A DNA stretch of 64,000 nucleotides. Source: Phlegmacium glaucopus. Its lineage: Eukaryota; Basidiomycota; Agaricomycetes; Agaricales; Cortinariaceae. Every line of letters starts with the position of its first letter. Position 1 is the stretch's first letter. Made by a program: the position numbers and the translations under genes. The notes below the pieces were generated by a model, which saw only the letters and a program-made list of their open reading frames with translations, ran no database searches and was not told where the DNA came from. The DNA is taken from positions 179,402 through 243,401 of the forward strand of contig MU130623.1 in the NCBI GenBank assembly GCA_015039465.1, written 5' to 3'. Of the stretch, positions 1 through 12,096 are shown in pieces.

Positions 1-716
1 GTTCGCTAACTAACAAGATATCCGAGCCTCCTACATCTCCTTTAGCTCCTACTGACCTTGTAGCTCTTATATTAGCTGTTAGTGAATCCTTTTCAACCGC
101 TGCAAAAGCGTTTTTCTTAGTAATCACACGAATGGGCGACAGTTGGAAAAGGCCCACTACTATGTGGACACCTAGGTTGGAAGTGCTGCCCACTAGTTGC
201 TAAGGATCAACTTGCTCTACTGATGTTATACATACAACATAGTCTGTCTCATGTCCCGAAGCTTCGAGTATAGGTACAGCGATCTAACGCTACCCTATGC
301 AAGAGGCACCCTGCTACCAAACGGCTCGCTACACGACGAGTGTTGCCGATAGGGTTAGGGACGTCGATATCAGTAGTAACCGATTCAAGAGCCTTAACCC
401 GGCTATGCTTTTACCCCTTTCGGGACCTTTTCGTACGACTCCGATAGGAGGTAGATCCTCGCGGGATGCTTTTACTCGAACTGACGCACGTTTCGTGACT
501 TAGTGCCAAGGCCCAACTTATGGTTGACGGTTGCTATCTAGTCAAGTGACAAAGACTATTAATAGCCCTATAGTGGTATTTTAACAGGGCCCAGGAAGAA
601 CTTTGAGGACTCAAGCTAGAGGAACTTACCATATCAGTCGTAGACAACCCTTGCCTACTTTGTCATGGTCAATGGTGACTGTGACTCATACAGTCTGCCA
701 GCAGAGGTAAGTACCT
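1..716. other. Left edge: no complete gene, short open frame on + strand
   Basis: A plus-strand frame is open from base 3 to about 203. It reads as ordinary low-complexity Ser/Pro/Ala-rich protein sequence, then meets several stops, and a 68-codon ORF (297-503) lies in the same frame. This may be a decayed retroelement fragment cut by the window edge. The gag remnant to the right is on the minus strand, so its pol would be expected here, but no protease or reverse transcriptase motif is visible on that strand. Confidence 0.3.
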
Positions 717-3710
717 TCAAAAACCTTTACTTGGCCGCAGATTATTTTCCACAGGCGTAGCTACATTGCAATACAATGGTAGGTGATCCTCCGAACAAGT
801 ACAGCTGTGTTCCGCCAGTTTTAATCGGAACAGATATCGTTTATACCAGCCAACTAGGTCAAAAGTCGGATTTTCCAACCAGAACTTAGAGATGCGAGGG
901 AAAATATTCAAGTCAATATCATTAATAACATATTCGGAACTCCCAAAATTGGCTTGGTGTACATAGAAACGATCTTCTGGATCGATCTCAAGGTTAATAC
1001 TGGGATAGGACAGGGTGATGCCATCCGTTAGCAGCTTGGTCGAGACTACATCTATGGCGGATCCCATAGCGTATCGATGAGTAATTTTTTCTTTCATATC
1101 TAGCACTCGGGCTCGTTTCTTTGCATACCATCTACTGATATCAAATCTTGGATTCTCTAGAAAACTCCGGCCGATGACCGTTTGACTTTTGGTCAACGCA
1201 TCGTAAATGATATACTCGTCGACGACGTCTTGTCTCACCACATCAAAACGCCATTTCAAAGGCAAATTAAGCGCCTCATAGATGCCATCACCTGGAAATG
1301 GCTGCTCCAAAGTTAAGATAGACTCGGCTAACATCGCGTAGCAGTCCCCTATCATGGAACGTGCCGCAACGCCTGGTTCATCCCAATAGAGGTAATTGTC
1401 CCTCCCTTTAGGGATTGTCTGAAGCGGTACTGAACTATCTTCTTCAAGGAATATAGCACCTACTGGTAGGCTATCGAGTACTTCCACTCGCTCATCCCAA
1501 TCGCTCTCAGGTAGAGGCGCTGGTTCAATATTGAACGTGGACGCTCCGGGTGGTCTAGACCCATTGGACTTGACGGTTGTCTTAGTTGGACAATTCCGGG
1601 CTAGGTGACCCGTTTCTTTGCACTCGAAGCACTTGCCAGCTGAAATTAATTCAGCCTTTTCTTTAACTGATAGCTGAGGTGTCGTATTCCGAGATCCAGA
1701 CGGATTAGAATATGGAGGAGGTCTTCCCCTTAACGGTATGGGCGGGATTCTTCCCCGGCTTGGTGCGATACCACTTCTCTGCCCAGGCGTTTGGGACCGA
1801 CGATAAGTATCTGGTTGTAAATTTACCGGACGAGCCGAATGTTGGCCCCCAGTCCGACTCCTAGGGCGTCTAAGTTGCTTCATTCCAAAAAACACTGATC
1901 TAACCGAACTTCTCGTTGGTTGATTTTTAGATTTATAATTGGCTCCGCTGTTAGAAGAGGTAATCCCGCTGGGCTGAGAATTCATCAGAGACTTTCGGTC
2001 TCGCCGTTCAGCTACGTTTTCCGCTATCTCAATAATTTCTGCCTGTGAAATAACTCTTTCCCAGGTCGAAATTTCAGGGTTTAAATTGTCCCTCCAAAGT
2101 CCCTTTTGAATAACGGGTCTCGAACTATTCCAGAACTTAATCACTTTATCCTGCTCCGGAATATCTCCGATCATATTGAAAAGTTCTTGCAGCTCATGCG
2201 TAAATTCTGCCACGCTTCTGTCATTCTGATGGCAACGAGACAAAGTCCTGCGCATTTGCATTCGGTAATCAATTGGAAAACAATAGTTGAATAGCTCGGC
2301 ATAAAAGTGAGGTAGTTCCCAAGCTTCCTCGTTCATTGACACTTTCTGAGTATAGAAATCGTAGGCTTTCCCTGTCAAATAATAGGACAAGAGAAACACT
2401 TTACAATGACCTCACACATTCCCATCACGAAGATAGGCTTCACTTTCTCGAACAAACCGATGGTAGGCTCGAGCATCAGCAATTCCATCGTACTCCTTCG
2501 GGGGAATGGGTTCTATAATTGATCTCGAAGCAGATCTACGGATAACTCTCCGCTTTCGCTTGTTTCGTCCATGACGATGGTCTCGGCGATGACTTCGACT
2601 GTATGACGATTCGTCAGACCCGCTATCGTCTACGCCTTCAGGAGATTCACTTCCGGAGGATATTCTTGACCTCGACGATTCATCAGCTGAACTGGAAGGA
2701 GACGACGAAGGTTCACGTCGTCTGGACTTGTGTAAACGGCCAACGTTCTTAAGCGCCGTCCCCAAATAACTCTTTGGAGCAATTTGGGCAGCTGGACGAG
2801 ATTCCGCTGGATGATCCTTACGAGTAGGCAACCTAGAGGATGATCTAGTATGTCTCTCGAAATAATGTCTCGGATTTTTGGCCTCAGACTTGTCAGCTCG
2901 GTATTCTCTTCTCTCAGAACGGCGTTCTTGGGAATTGGAGAAGGTAGATCTCTGCTCTCGACGCCTCGACTTTCTCTTCGAGGGTTCAGTAGATAAATTA
3001 CAAGACTGGAATGAATTAAGAACAGCGGCTTGTTCCTCGATGTTCAAACTCTCATGACTGTTGTTATAGTTGCCCCACTCACGGGGATCCACAGCCTTAC
3101 CCTTCTTTCCAGAAGGTCCTTCACCTCTGGAAGAAGAGGAACGGTCTTGTGTAGTTCAAAGATTCTCTCGACGGCGTTGGATACGCTGTTTCTGTTTTGC
3201 AGTAAGTGCCTCAGCTGCGATTTTTACTGCTTGACTCTGCTCATGGGTAAGATTCCTAGATTTCTCCAACGAGCTAAGACTACGCGCACGTCTGCGCCTA
3301 ACGGTAGTCCACGGAAGTTCATTTTTGCGGGTAGCAATATCTCCTGAGTCACTCGAGGTAAATCTCTCGATCTCAACATCATTATTTATTTCAGTAATGA
3401 GTGTCTCGTTTATTAAACGGTCAGGTTCACTTGCTCGAATAGCACCCTCAACGGGACTGCCAGACGGAAGGACTGATATCTCCTTCACAGGGGAAGGGGG
3501 TCTCGACGCCACGACGTCGCTGTAAGTACGCAACGCCGTCATGGAGTCGGATCTGATGGCATTCATGCCACCTTCAGCACGAGGAGCTAAGGCTCGACTC
3601 GCAGGAACGGAAGGACGAAACGGGGGTATTTCTTGGCTAAGCACGCTGGATTGGGTAGCTATCCCGACTCCATGGCGAGCTCGCAGGTTATAGGTTCTGT
3701 TAGAAGACAT
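717..3710 (-). pseudogene. Ty3/gypsy-type retrotransposon gag with zinc knuckle, two in-frame stops
   Basis: One minus-strand frame runs from an ATG at 3710 to 717 and is broken only by TGA codons at 3156-3158 and 2412-2414. The N-terminus reads MSSNRTYNLRARHG, a style I associate with fungal gag proteins. A long Arg/Ser-rich stretch follows, then a retrotrans_gag-like helical region (FLLSYYLTGKAYDFYTQ at about 2348-2399), then one CCHC zinc knuckle (CFECKETGHLARNCP, about 1583-1630), then about 200 residues of acidic C-terminal sequence. Known role of the family: capsid formation and RNA binding by an LTR retrotransposon. Both stops could come from CGA by a single C-to-T change. No pol follows at the left edge, so this is a defective or truncated copy. 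Codons flanking each stop continue the same reading frame, so I treat them as nonsense mutations rather than introns. Confidence 0.8.
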
Positions 3711-3722
3711 GTCAGTAAACAA

Positions 3723-4357
3723 AATTTAAGGAAAATACGTAGCTATATTTTTTTTTCAAGATTTTGTGTAGTCCGTTTAGCTGCTGGTAGACCCGGGTGA
3801 TCAATCCGAAGGCTCCTAGTCGACTAGACGGAAAGAATGAGAAGGAAAGGATTCGTTTAGATAAGCTTTAGTTCGTCAAAAAAGATGTGGCGAAATCGTG
3901 ACTGCTGTGATGGTTAAATAACAGAAGAGTGGTTTCGACACACGGAGGAACTCAAAAGACGGGGTAAAAGTATTTAGAATTCACTAACTGTAACATGATC
4001 TAGCGACTGGGTTTTTATACGGGGTTTATAGGTGGACTGTTATAACAATAGAAGAAGAATTGTAACCGAGGTAGAATAAGGAGGAAGGACCGTGTCGGCT
4101 CCAGTATTAAAGATCTGGGAGCTGTATATCAAAATGAATGACTAAAGAGTGACGGTAAGTGAGAAAAAATAAGGAATAGGGTTGAAAGAAAGGCCGATCG
4201 TTACAGTAACAAATAGCCTTGAGACTTCAAAACTTCAACTCACAGGGGTTCTTTACTCCTCTTTTACTCCCCAAAAGTCGGATACACTCTGATAATTTTT
4301 GGTCAATCGTGACGACCAGGGTTTCACGGTGACATTTGGAAAGTGCACCATCACTGG
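3723..4357. other. Intergenic, no gene seen; possible gag leader or LTR side
   Basis: No ORF of note on either strand. If the gag copy had a 5' LTR and primer-binding site they would lie here, but no matching second LTR is present in the window, so this cannot be confirmed. Confidence 0.3.
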
Positions 4358-7300
4358 ACCTGATTAGGACCCTGGTATATGCTGTGGAATGTCCGATCCA
4401 AAACTGCCAAATTTCGGCACTTATGTACGCGCCATTTTTCGGCGGTTCCGTCCGCACTTTGGATCCGACCTACCTTTTAGACCCATTTCCGTCCGCAGTA
4501 CTGATCAGACATCTACAGGCTCGAGATCCGTCCTCATAGAGGATCGGACATAGAATTTAGGCCAAAATGTACGCATAAAACAGAAATGGACTAAAAAACG
4601 ACTGTAATCAGGTCAGAGTAGGTTCTCCTCGTCCTCGCTATCACTCTCCAGAGCCTCTACAACAGTGTCTTTCGTTGCAGCCTGATAAAGGTCTCCCACT
4701 GTTCCCGAACGAACCCCTTTCTGGAGCACCTTCACCGCTTTATAGAGATTGTTGGAGCGTAGACGGAAGGCATCAAATACTGAAACCGAATATGTGTCGA
4801 GTGTGATGAGTGAGAATGGGTGGCCATCTGCCGTCTTAAGCTCCTGTGATGTTATATTGGATGCTGATGATGCAAGCGAGAAGAGGATATGTGTACGCGG
4901 TATTTGAAGGATGGTTGAGCTGGATAGTGATGGACAAGTCAATGACGAAAACATTCCGTTTCCAGTAAAGACATTGAAGGTTCTGATGTAGACATATGAA
5001 AGCACCCCAATGCTTGGTGCTGATGGGATCCATTCATGTTTCGAGCCTTTACCCTCGCTCTTTGAGTACATAGTAATAACTGAGGAGATAAAATTTTCAG
5101 CAGAGCAATTTAATTATATGAGGGTGATGTACCTTCACCCAGGATCACCTCCTCCTTCGTGGTGCGCAAGGCGATGATCAGATTGCCGGGGTTAAGTGTG
5201 TTGAATGACGTGACATTGGCGATGTGGAAATTGTCATGAATTCCACGGAAATTCGAGAATGCCTGGTCTTGAAGGTGGAGGAATTTCTATAAAACATCAA
5301 GGATTAGACGAAAAAACGGGAAATAATGACTAAATACAAACCGTTGCTGCTGCCATACGAACAGTGGCCTTGTTCTTTGCCTGGGTGGTACCACTAGATG
5401 CTTCGGTGAATGTTCCATTGTGGCGAACTTGACGGTTGACACCAGCTGTTGAAGTTGAAGTTGTCACTGCAACCCCAAGCGATGAAAGCTGAAGGAGTAA
5501 TGACTTGCGCAAGGTCGGGCCTTCTTCTACGAAACGCCTGAATGTCCGATCATTGAATGTGAGTGTCGTCGCGGTATGCCCACATTGGCGAACAGCTTTA
5601 GCCATAAAAGAGGTTTCGTGTCGACATCGTTCAGCAACAAGAATTTCACGATTGAGCTGGTGTTCGGCAGTTATAAATGATAGTGGAGAGGCGGACCATG
5701 GCATAGGAGGCTGAGTAATCTGGTTAGGGAACCATAAGACAAGACTACATGATGTAGACTTACCATTGAAGGCAACGGTAAATCCAAGCTGGGTTCAGGA
5801 TCGGAGTGAGTGAGCTGGCTTTCGATGGTTGCTTTGACTTTCTCGGTTGTGCTTTCCGTTGAATCAGCTAGCTCATCACTGGAAAATATCAATACGCAAC
5901 AATTCTTGAACATAAAGAGGATAGTACTCACAATGCAAGCGAACGGTCTATGCTATCGGCAACAAGTGCCATTTCATAAGCTTCAACACAGTTCTCTTCC
6001 TTGGCAGTGAGTGATGGAGCCTGATAGAGTGCAAGGGCTTGGGCAAGAGTTTGGGGACCTTGACGTGAAGCCGACTTTGGATCTCGCTGTCTCTTCTCCG
6101 GTGCAATATAGCAGCCTAACATCTGTTTCGCATTAATACCAAGCGATAAAAGCAGCTGTTCTGCCTCCCTGAAAGCAGCATCAGAAGCATTAGCAAGGTC
6201 GTCATCAGAGGGATAACGAAGGAGCTCCTTCAGGTCAAGGTCATCTGCCTTGAAGTAAGTGTGATGATACCCTGCAGCAGTCTGATTAGCCTGCTCCTCA
6301 GCCGACAGATCGCCAAATGCTCCAAGGAGAAATGCTTGGAGCTTTGGCTGGGCATTGAGCATGTCGGCGAAGGTGAAGTCCTTTTTGATTTGCCGCATAA
6401 CGCCAAAGACATGCTCACATGGTTCGGTTGAATGAAGCCACGGAAGAAAAGGGTATCGGGGGTAATACTTCCGGTAGATGAGGATGAGTGAGAGAAGACT
6501 TTCCGAGAGTGTCATGAAGATGTCAAAAGATTCGCGAGATATGAACTGAATGTTGGTGGAGTAGTCAGGGTGGGAGACAATATAAGACCTCCACGCCATG
6601 AGGAAGAATCTTGCACGTAAAACCATTTTGGCTCGAGTGACATGGCTGATATTGCGATTCTGCCAGGCATCAACAAGCTCCCCGAGCACAAAAAGGTAAA
6701 CCGAGAGTCCCCGTTGATCATGGTACTCCTTCATCTGGAAATTGAGTGCTGATGCAGAAAATGTACGGGCAGCAGCACGGTCATCCTGGCGATCCAACTT
6801 CTCAATATCATGAGTGAACAGCGGACCTGTGGCATTTATTGCAAGTTCGCGAAGCTGCGCAAAAAAGGCAGCAAAAAAACCCATAATGAGAATGCGGGCG
6901 CCGGTGAGAAGCTGGTTTCGTGCAGTTTTCAATGCATGCTTGGAGTCTTGCACCGCAACAAAGGGGTATAGTCCTCTATATAGGCCAATGTGGAGAAGGG
7001 TGTTGCAGGAAGGACCAAGGGATTTTGTTGGGATGATGTATTCGACATAACCAGATGCGGAATCTGTGATTAGGCTTTGGGTCCGTCGTTCAACCTCAGT
7101 GCTGTCAGATGCGAGAGAGACTGGATGAATGTTCTGCTGATGCAAGAGATCAGCTAGCTTGATGTGCATCAGATGAAGGCCTTCAGCGTCCTCAGATGAT
7201 CCTCGGGCAACAGCTGCGATGAGGATGGGTGGTATCTTGGGGAGTGGAATGGTTAGTAGCCAAATACGAAGCTATCGAAATCATCAATTAATTACATATT

Positions 7301-10300
7301 GCCATGAAAAATATTCCAATCAATCGGCTTACTTTTTCTGCCTTATCAAGCTGGGCTTTCTGAAGTACACAGTCAATATCGTCATAGGACTGGACAAGCA
7401 ATTCTCCATCCACACTTCCAATAACAATACAAACGTCCTTCGATTTCTGGAAGACAGAGATAGCAGGTTCTAGCTCTGTATCGTCCCATGATAACGCAAG
7501 AGGTCCATAGTATTCATACTTTTTGATGAGTGCGGCAGCTAGAGTGATATGATTGTCAGCAGAGAGACCAGGTTGAAAACGAGGCATCTTTGCTCGCAGT
7601 TTCCTGGTAATTATTTTAGTTTAGCGATTAGAAGTGTCAGATAATACAACATACCTAATACTATGCATTGTACGGCCACCAAAATGTCGCCTAAATGTCT
7701 CATATGCTCTGGTTGAGGTGGATGCAAGGAGGTTGCAGAAGTTGTTGAACGTGTTGGTGTATTTCATATTACAAAGAGATTTGCCTTTTCGGATGCGGTC
7801 TGCTTTGATGACGAATGCCTCAACCATCCCAAGCAAGGTGTCAGACTTGTAGAGACCATCGAGAACTCCTTGAGCAAATTTAAGCCACGGAGAGCGGCCA
7901 TCATCCTGACCAACAGCAGACCAAGTCAGTGTCAGGTTAAGAACGATCAGAATTGCATACCTTCTCAACAAGCTCTCGAACACCTTTGTACTTGAGGTAG
8001 ATGGTTCCAAGCTCTGGGTTACGATATGCTTTTGGAACATACTTCATATCTTCCTCACTTGGCATTGGTCGATTGATTGCAACGAGGAACTTGTGGACCT
8101 TATATAGTCCATCACATTCTGAACATGGACGTAGAGGAGCAGAGGCAGACCCATGTACAGTAACCTCGCAAGCAGATGAAAAGATTGAGCTTGTAGAACG
8201 GGATATCTTCCAGAGTTGAGATAATTCTTCTCGTCAAAGGACCATCTTCTGCTGTCGTGCACTGAGATCCTTCCAGAGGACTCCATCCTTATATTTGAAG
8301 AGGTCCTTGGCAATAGTGTGTCGGGAAGGGGCTCCGCCACCAGTGGAAGATGTTCGGCTCATGTAGCGATCAATGCGAGGGTCGGTGTTGCGCAACAGGC
8401 CAGGACAAGGAGAAGGGATGGTACCACTGACATTTGGCTTAGGAACGCTAGCTGACTTGACAAATCCAAGTGACAAAAGTGAGCATGTCACTAAGCCGGT
8501 GGAACGGTTCTTCAAGCACTTCTTGGTTGCTCGGTGCTCCTTCCATCGCCGAACATCATATGGAACACGCATAGTTAGCCACTCAGTGCATGCTGAACAA
8601 CGAATAAGAAGTAAATTGTTGTCCCGAAATTCTGCATGTGGATCCTCATTGTAAATCTTTTGGCGGAAATTGTTGAGTCGGCGGTTGGTAGGAAAGTCTT
8701 TTGACCTTTTGACATCATCGCGTAAAGATTTCTGCAAAGCCCACGATGATCCAGGCTTCACACTGCCACAGCCACGACGCCGAGCCAAAAGGCGGCCTTC
8801 ATGAGAATCTGATTCTTCACCACTGATGCTATCAAAACGATCTTCAGATACAAGAGAGTGCGGTTGTTTATGGCCAGATATTTCATCAGAAAAGGAGGGT
8901 GTTGAGGAATTGGATGATGGAAAAAGGCTGGGCGCATTGTCGGTAGAAATTTGAGTCGATGCACTGCTACTGTCACTTTCTGTATCCGAGGACTGGAAAT
9001 CACTTAAGTTGTTGCTCAATGTGTATAGAGATGAAGACAAACCTCGGATAAGACATTAAAATCAGCAGAGAGACGGAGGAACCATTCCATGCGCCGAACA
9101 GCTGCACTTTGTGGGTTCCAAATTGAGTATTGGAGGAGGATGGTGGCCATGAGGTCGAGGACTATAATGCCACAGGAAAATCCATCACGCTGCCGTGGTA
9201 GATCAAAATTGAAGGGGCTGGGTCGAAGATGAGGTATATGAGGTGCAAGTGAGGTTAACCACCATTGAACAAGGTTGAGAATTGAAGGTGGTGGTGAAAT
9301 TCCATGATGGAGGCAATCAGCATATGAGTACGTTGCGTCAGATAGGTTAACTTGTAAAAGTGTCCAATGATTCCCAAACACGTGGAGTGGGAGAAAGATA
9401 ACGTCCACATTGTGTGTACTAATGAGACGGTCCAGTCGAGTCCGGGGAACATAACTAACTTCAGCAGCTTGAGCATGTTGCAATTGTTGGATATGAAGGC
9501 AGTTGATGATTTCTGTTCGTCGGCTGGTTCCAACTTGACGGAGGATCCAATCAGAGCCAGCATTGATCATCTCATCATCAAGCCACTCGTTACTCAAGAA
9601 CAAGGCGAGATGCCTGGCAGTAAATTGAACGTCTTTACCAAACCCCATGATGTCACCCCTCCAAGGCACTACAGAGAGGCGAGTATGGCACTCGTTGACA
9701 ATGTCAGGGGTTTCAATTGGAGTTGAGTTGCTCTGAAGGAGAGCAGCCGCTTCCAGCCACTTCTGTGTGGCCTCCCAACGTGCCGTATCTGCCCTGTAGA
9801 CCTGTAGTTCATGGACAAAATTTCGGGTCCAGAGTGGGTACCGGTCAGGATGTTGATCAAAACATATTGACTTGCAACCAGATAGCCAGGCCTGCTCCAG
9901 GCCAACTTTCTCGAAGGCTGCAAGGACTGCCTTGCCTCCGAAGAAAATTGGATGGTCGAGCAAATTGTCTTTGGAAGTGGGGTTACCGAATACAGTTGGG
10001 GCGGAAGCAGATAGAAGTAGTGTGGTGGAAGCTGAAGTACTAGAAGGGAGAGTTGTTGCATGGAGATCTGACACCGAGACCTGAGGTTGGGGGATGAGGT
10101 CGAGCATCCACACAGGGACATTCTGTACATCTGCGAAGGCTAGCCGGACGTGCAGAGGCAATGTTGCTGACCATGTCTTTCCCATCGCTATCCACTCATC
10201 AGGATTGAAGAGCTGTCGAGTGGTTGTTATCTCTTCAGCGGAGAACACATCAACTATCTCGGTATCTGGTCCAAACAGTTTACAGCCATCGCCGCCACCT

Positions 10301-11261
10301 GTGAGACGGACTGGAATAAATGAACCGTTTATGTGACAGGAAATGGAAATCTTGCCTTTGTTGCACATTATAGCGAGTTCAAGTAAGTTGTTGTACAAGT
10401 AGAGATTCAAATGTGAGGGGGATATTTCATGCACAAAATTCATGCCCATCTCACCACCGATCATATAAGAAACCAAGTCGCAAAAAAAATAAAGATCGAG
10501 AGTTTGATCCAAATTCAATAATGCAATACAGTCCCTGAATTCTAGCGCCTATTTGATTGACCTTAATCTGCATATTGCACCACTCTTCGTGAGCCAGGAC
10601 GAGCCACAGAATGACCAAGTAAGATGGTTACAAAGTCCTCCCCTTCAGCTTCTAAGCAATAGAGAATGACGAACTAAGTGTTGAAAGCAAGCAATGAGCT
10701 TCAAGGATGATTGAAACCGACAGAATTAACTTGAGAAACTGACCTTCTAACATATCTCAGAGTCTACACTGTTGATCGCAACAGTTCTTAGCGCTGCGCC
10801 TGGCAATTAAAGACAGTGGGTTGCGCTAATCCAAATAAGTCATGATTGTGGATGAATACTTGGAACGATCGAGAGACTTACTTCAGAATCACTTGACCGC
10901 TGATCACACAACACCACACAAAAACACCCTGGGATGAATTGCACTATTCTAAATGGGCTATCGTCATCAAGAGCAACAAAGGATACGCCCACCGAGAGGT
11001 CTGGTCCAGGGAGGTAGATCATCAGGTGAGATGGGTGATAGATAAAATTTTGCAAGCTCTGGTCAACAGCCACAAATGTACGCAAATGGGATCGGACCTT
11101 GCTACCGACCGGCCATTTATGGACCCAAAATGGATCGGACCTCTGGCCAAATTTCAGACTTTCTGTCCGCACAAGGATCGGACATAGGCCGATTTCGGGA
11201 CCCACTTCCGTCCGCATACGGATCGGACATCCGACAGCATATACCAGGGTCCTACCTGATT
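4358..11261 (-). mobile_element. Complete DNA transposon with 34-bp TIRs and 8-bp target-site duplication
   Basis: The element proper spans 4366-11253 (6,888 bp). Its termini are inverted repeats starting AGGACCCTGGTATATGCTGT. The first 20 bp are identical at both ends and the next 14 carry two mismatches, ending GTCCGATCC. The direct repeat ACCTGATT sits immediately outside each end (4358-4365 and 11254-11261), a perfect 8-bp target-site duplication. Both subterminal regions (about 4390-4560 and 11070-11230) repeat the motifs TCCGATCC and TCCGTCCGCA in both orientations, likely transposase-binding sites. One long intron-containing gene on the minus strand fills the interior. An 8-bp duplication fits the P, hAT and Zisupton-like groups; I do not assign a superfamily firmly. 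Confidence 0.93.
4613..10518 (-). CDS. Ulp1 protease-zinc finger-DNA transposase fusion (one in-frame TGA)
   Basis: My model has nine exons: 10518-9043, 8992-7961, 7905-7655, 7603-7333, 7271-5932, 5878-5764, 5710-5342, 5286-5133, 5079-4613. All introns are GT-AG and the coding length is 5,475 nt (1,825 codons including the stop). Residues about 360-460 form a C48/Ulp1 peptidase with His384 (GNHWTLL), Asp401 (YADC), Gln443 and Cys449 (DGFSCG), the full catalytic set with the usual Gln-to-Cys spacing of six. After an acidic Ser-rich linker comes a C-x2-C-x17-H-x5-C finger (about 624-651), then a large domain with PLALSWDDTELEP, SDSTEVERR, VQDSKHALKTARN and STEPCEHVFGVMRQ, resembling a DDE/RNase H transposase core of the P-element/THAP9 style (inference). 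The only defect is a TGA at 8234-8236 (codon context CTT-TGA-CGA); the frame continues without it. Ulp1 domains are known in other DNA transposons such as plant Kaonashi MULEs. A further 5' exon cannot be excluded. Confidence 0.82.
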
Positions 11262-12096
11262 GTGCATGGTACCTAAAATTAGAAAGGGACTATACGGGAT
11301 TTGAGCATGAAGTACACCTATAGCAGCCTATAGCACATCGCCTACGGAATGACGTCGTATAGAGCCGGCGGCTTTCGAGGACTTGGGACTGAAAAGATTT
11401 GGACCCGAATATCAAACTTACATCGGTGCAGTGGTCAACGAGGTCGCGGAATACCAGAGTCGTCACCGTGACGGTGATCTTGTCACAGGCGTATATACGT
11501 TGTTTATCGACATTCGATTTTCATTCAACGTTCAATAAGCTAGGCTTCAAAACTTGTTTGGAGGAATGATAAAGAAGGGTCATTTTTCATTACTTACTAG
11601 TTTCTCTAGTTATATATACTACTGTGCTAGTATTATGCTACGATAACGGAAGGCATAGGAGGTAAGTACCCCCGAGATCATGGCACCTCAAACCGATACG
11701 AGCCCGAGTTCGTTTGCGAAGTGCTTGAACTCGGTGGGGGTAAGTCCTTCGTGAATGTGTTGGCAACCATTTAAGTTTTTGGCCAGTAAATTAAGTAAGT
11801 CCGAGTCCCTTCTTATTTACCACAATTCTTTGGTCTTTAGATGACGCAATATTTTCCTTACGGCCTAATGCCAAGTTGAAGTTGCCAACCTAATGCACCC
11901 TTCTGGGATTTTTGAAACAAATTTGAAATTGAAATTTCAATCAGGCGAGATTTGGATCTGTATCTATATAAGTTTAGGCTCCCTCGGGCATACCCTGTAC
12001 CGTTATTCGGGTCACTTTTTAACACTTAACTGGAGATAGGATGGGGGAAAGAAAAACCCCCCAGTCTCCTCTTTACAATTGGTGCTTCCCAGCAAA
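11262..12096 (+). promoter_or_regulatory. Upstream region of the GH55 gene with TATA-like box
   Basis: No coding sequence is seen. A TATA-like motif CTATATAAG lies at 11964-11972, about 125 bp before the chosen start codon of the glucanase gene. The stretch between the transposon's right target duplication and this motif shows nothing recognisable. Confidence 0.45.

Noticed and set aside
297..503. 68-codon ORF near the left edge as a gene
   Set aside because: No motif, no splice context, and stops in frame upstream; more likely decayed mobile DNA.
8044..8340. Alternative 98-codon frame bridging the TGA in the transposase gene
   Set aside because: The frame continuing from the TGA carries family-like sequence (PCSECDGLYK, KYVPKAYRNPEL) and joins the next intron in phase; the alternative frame does not.
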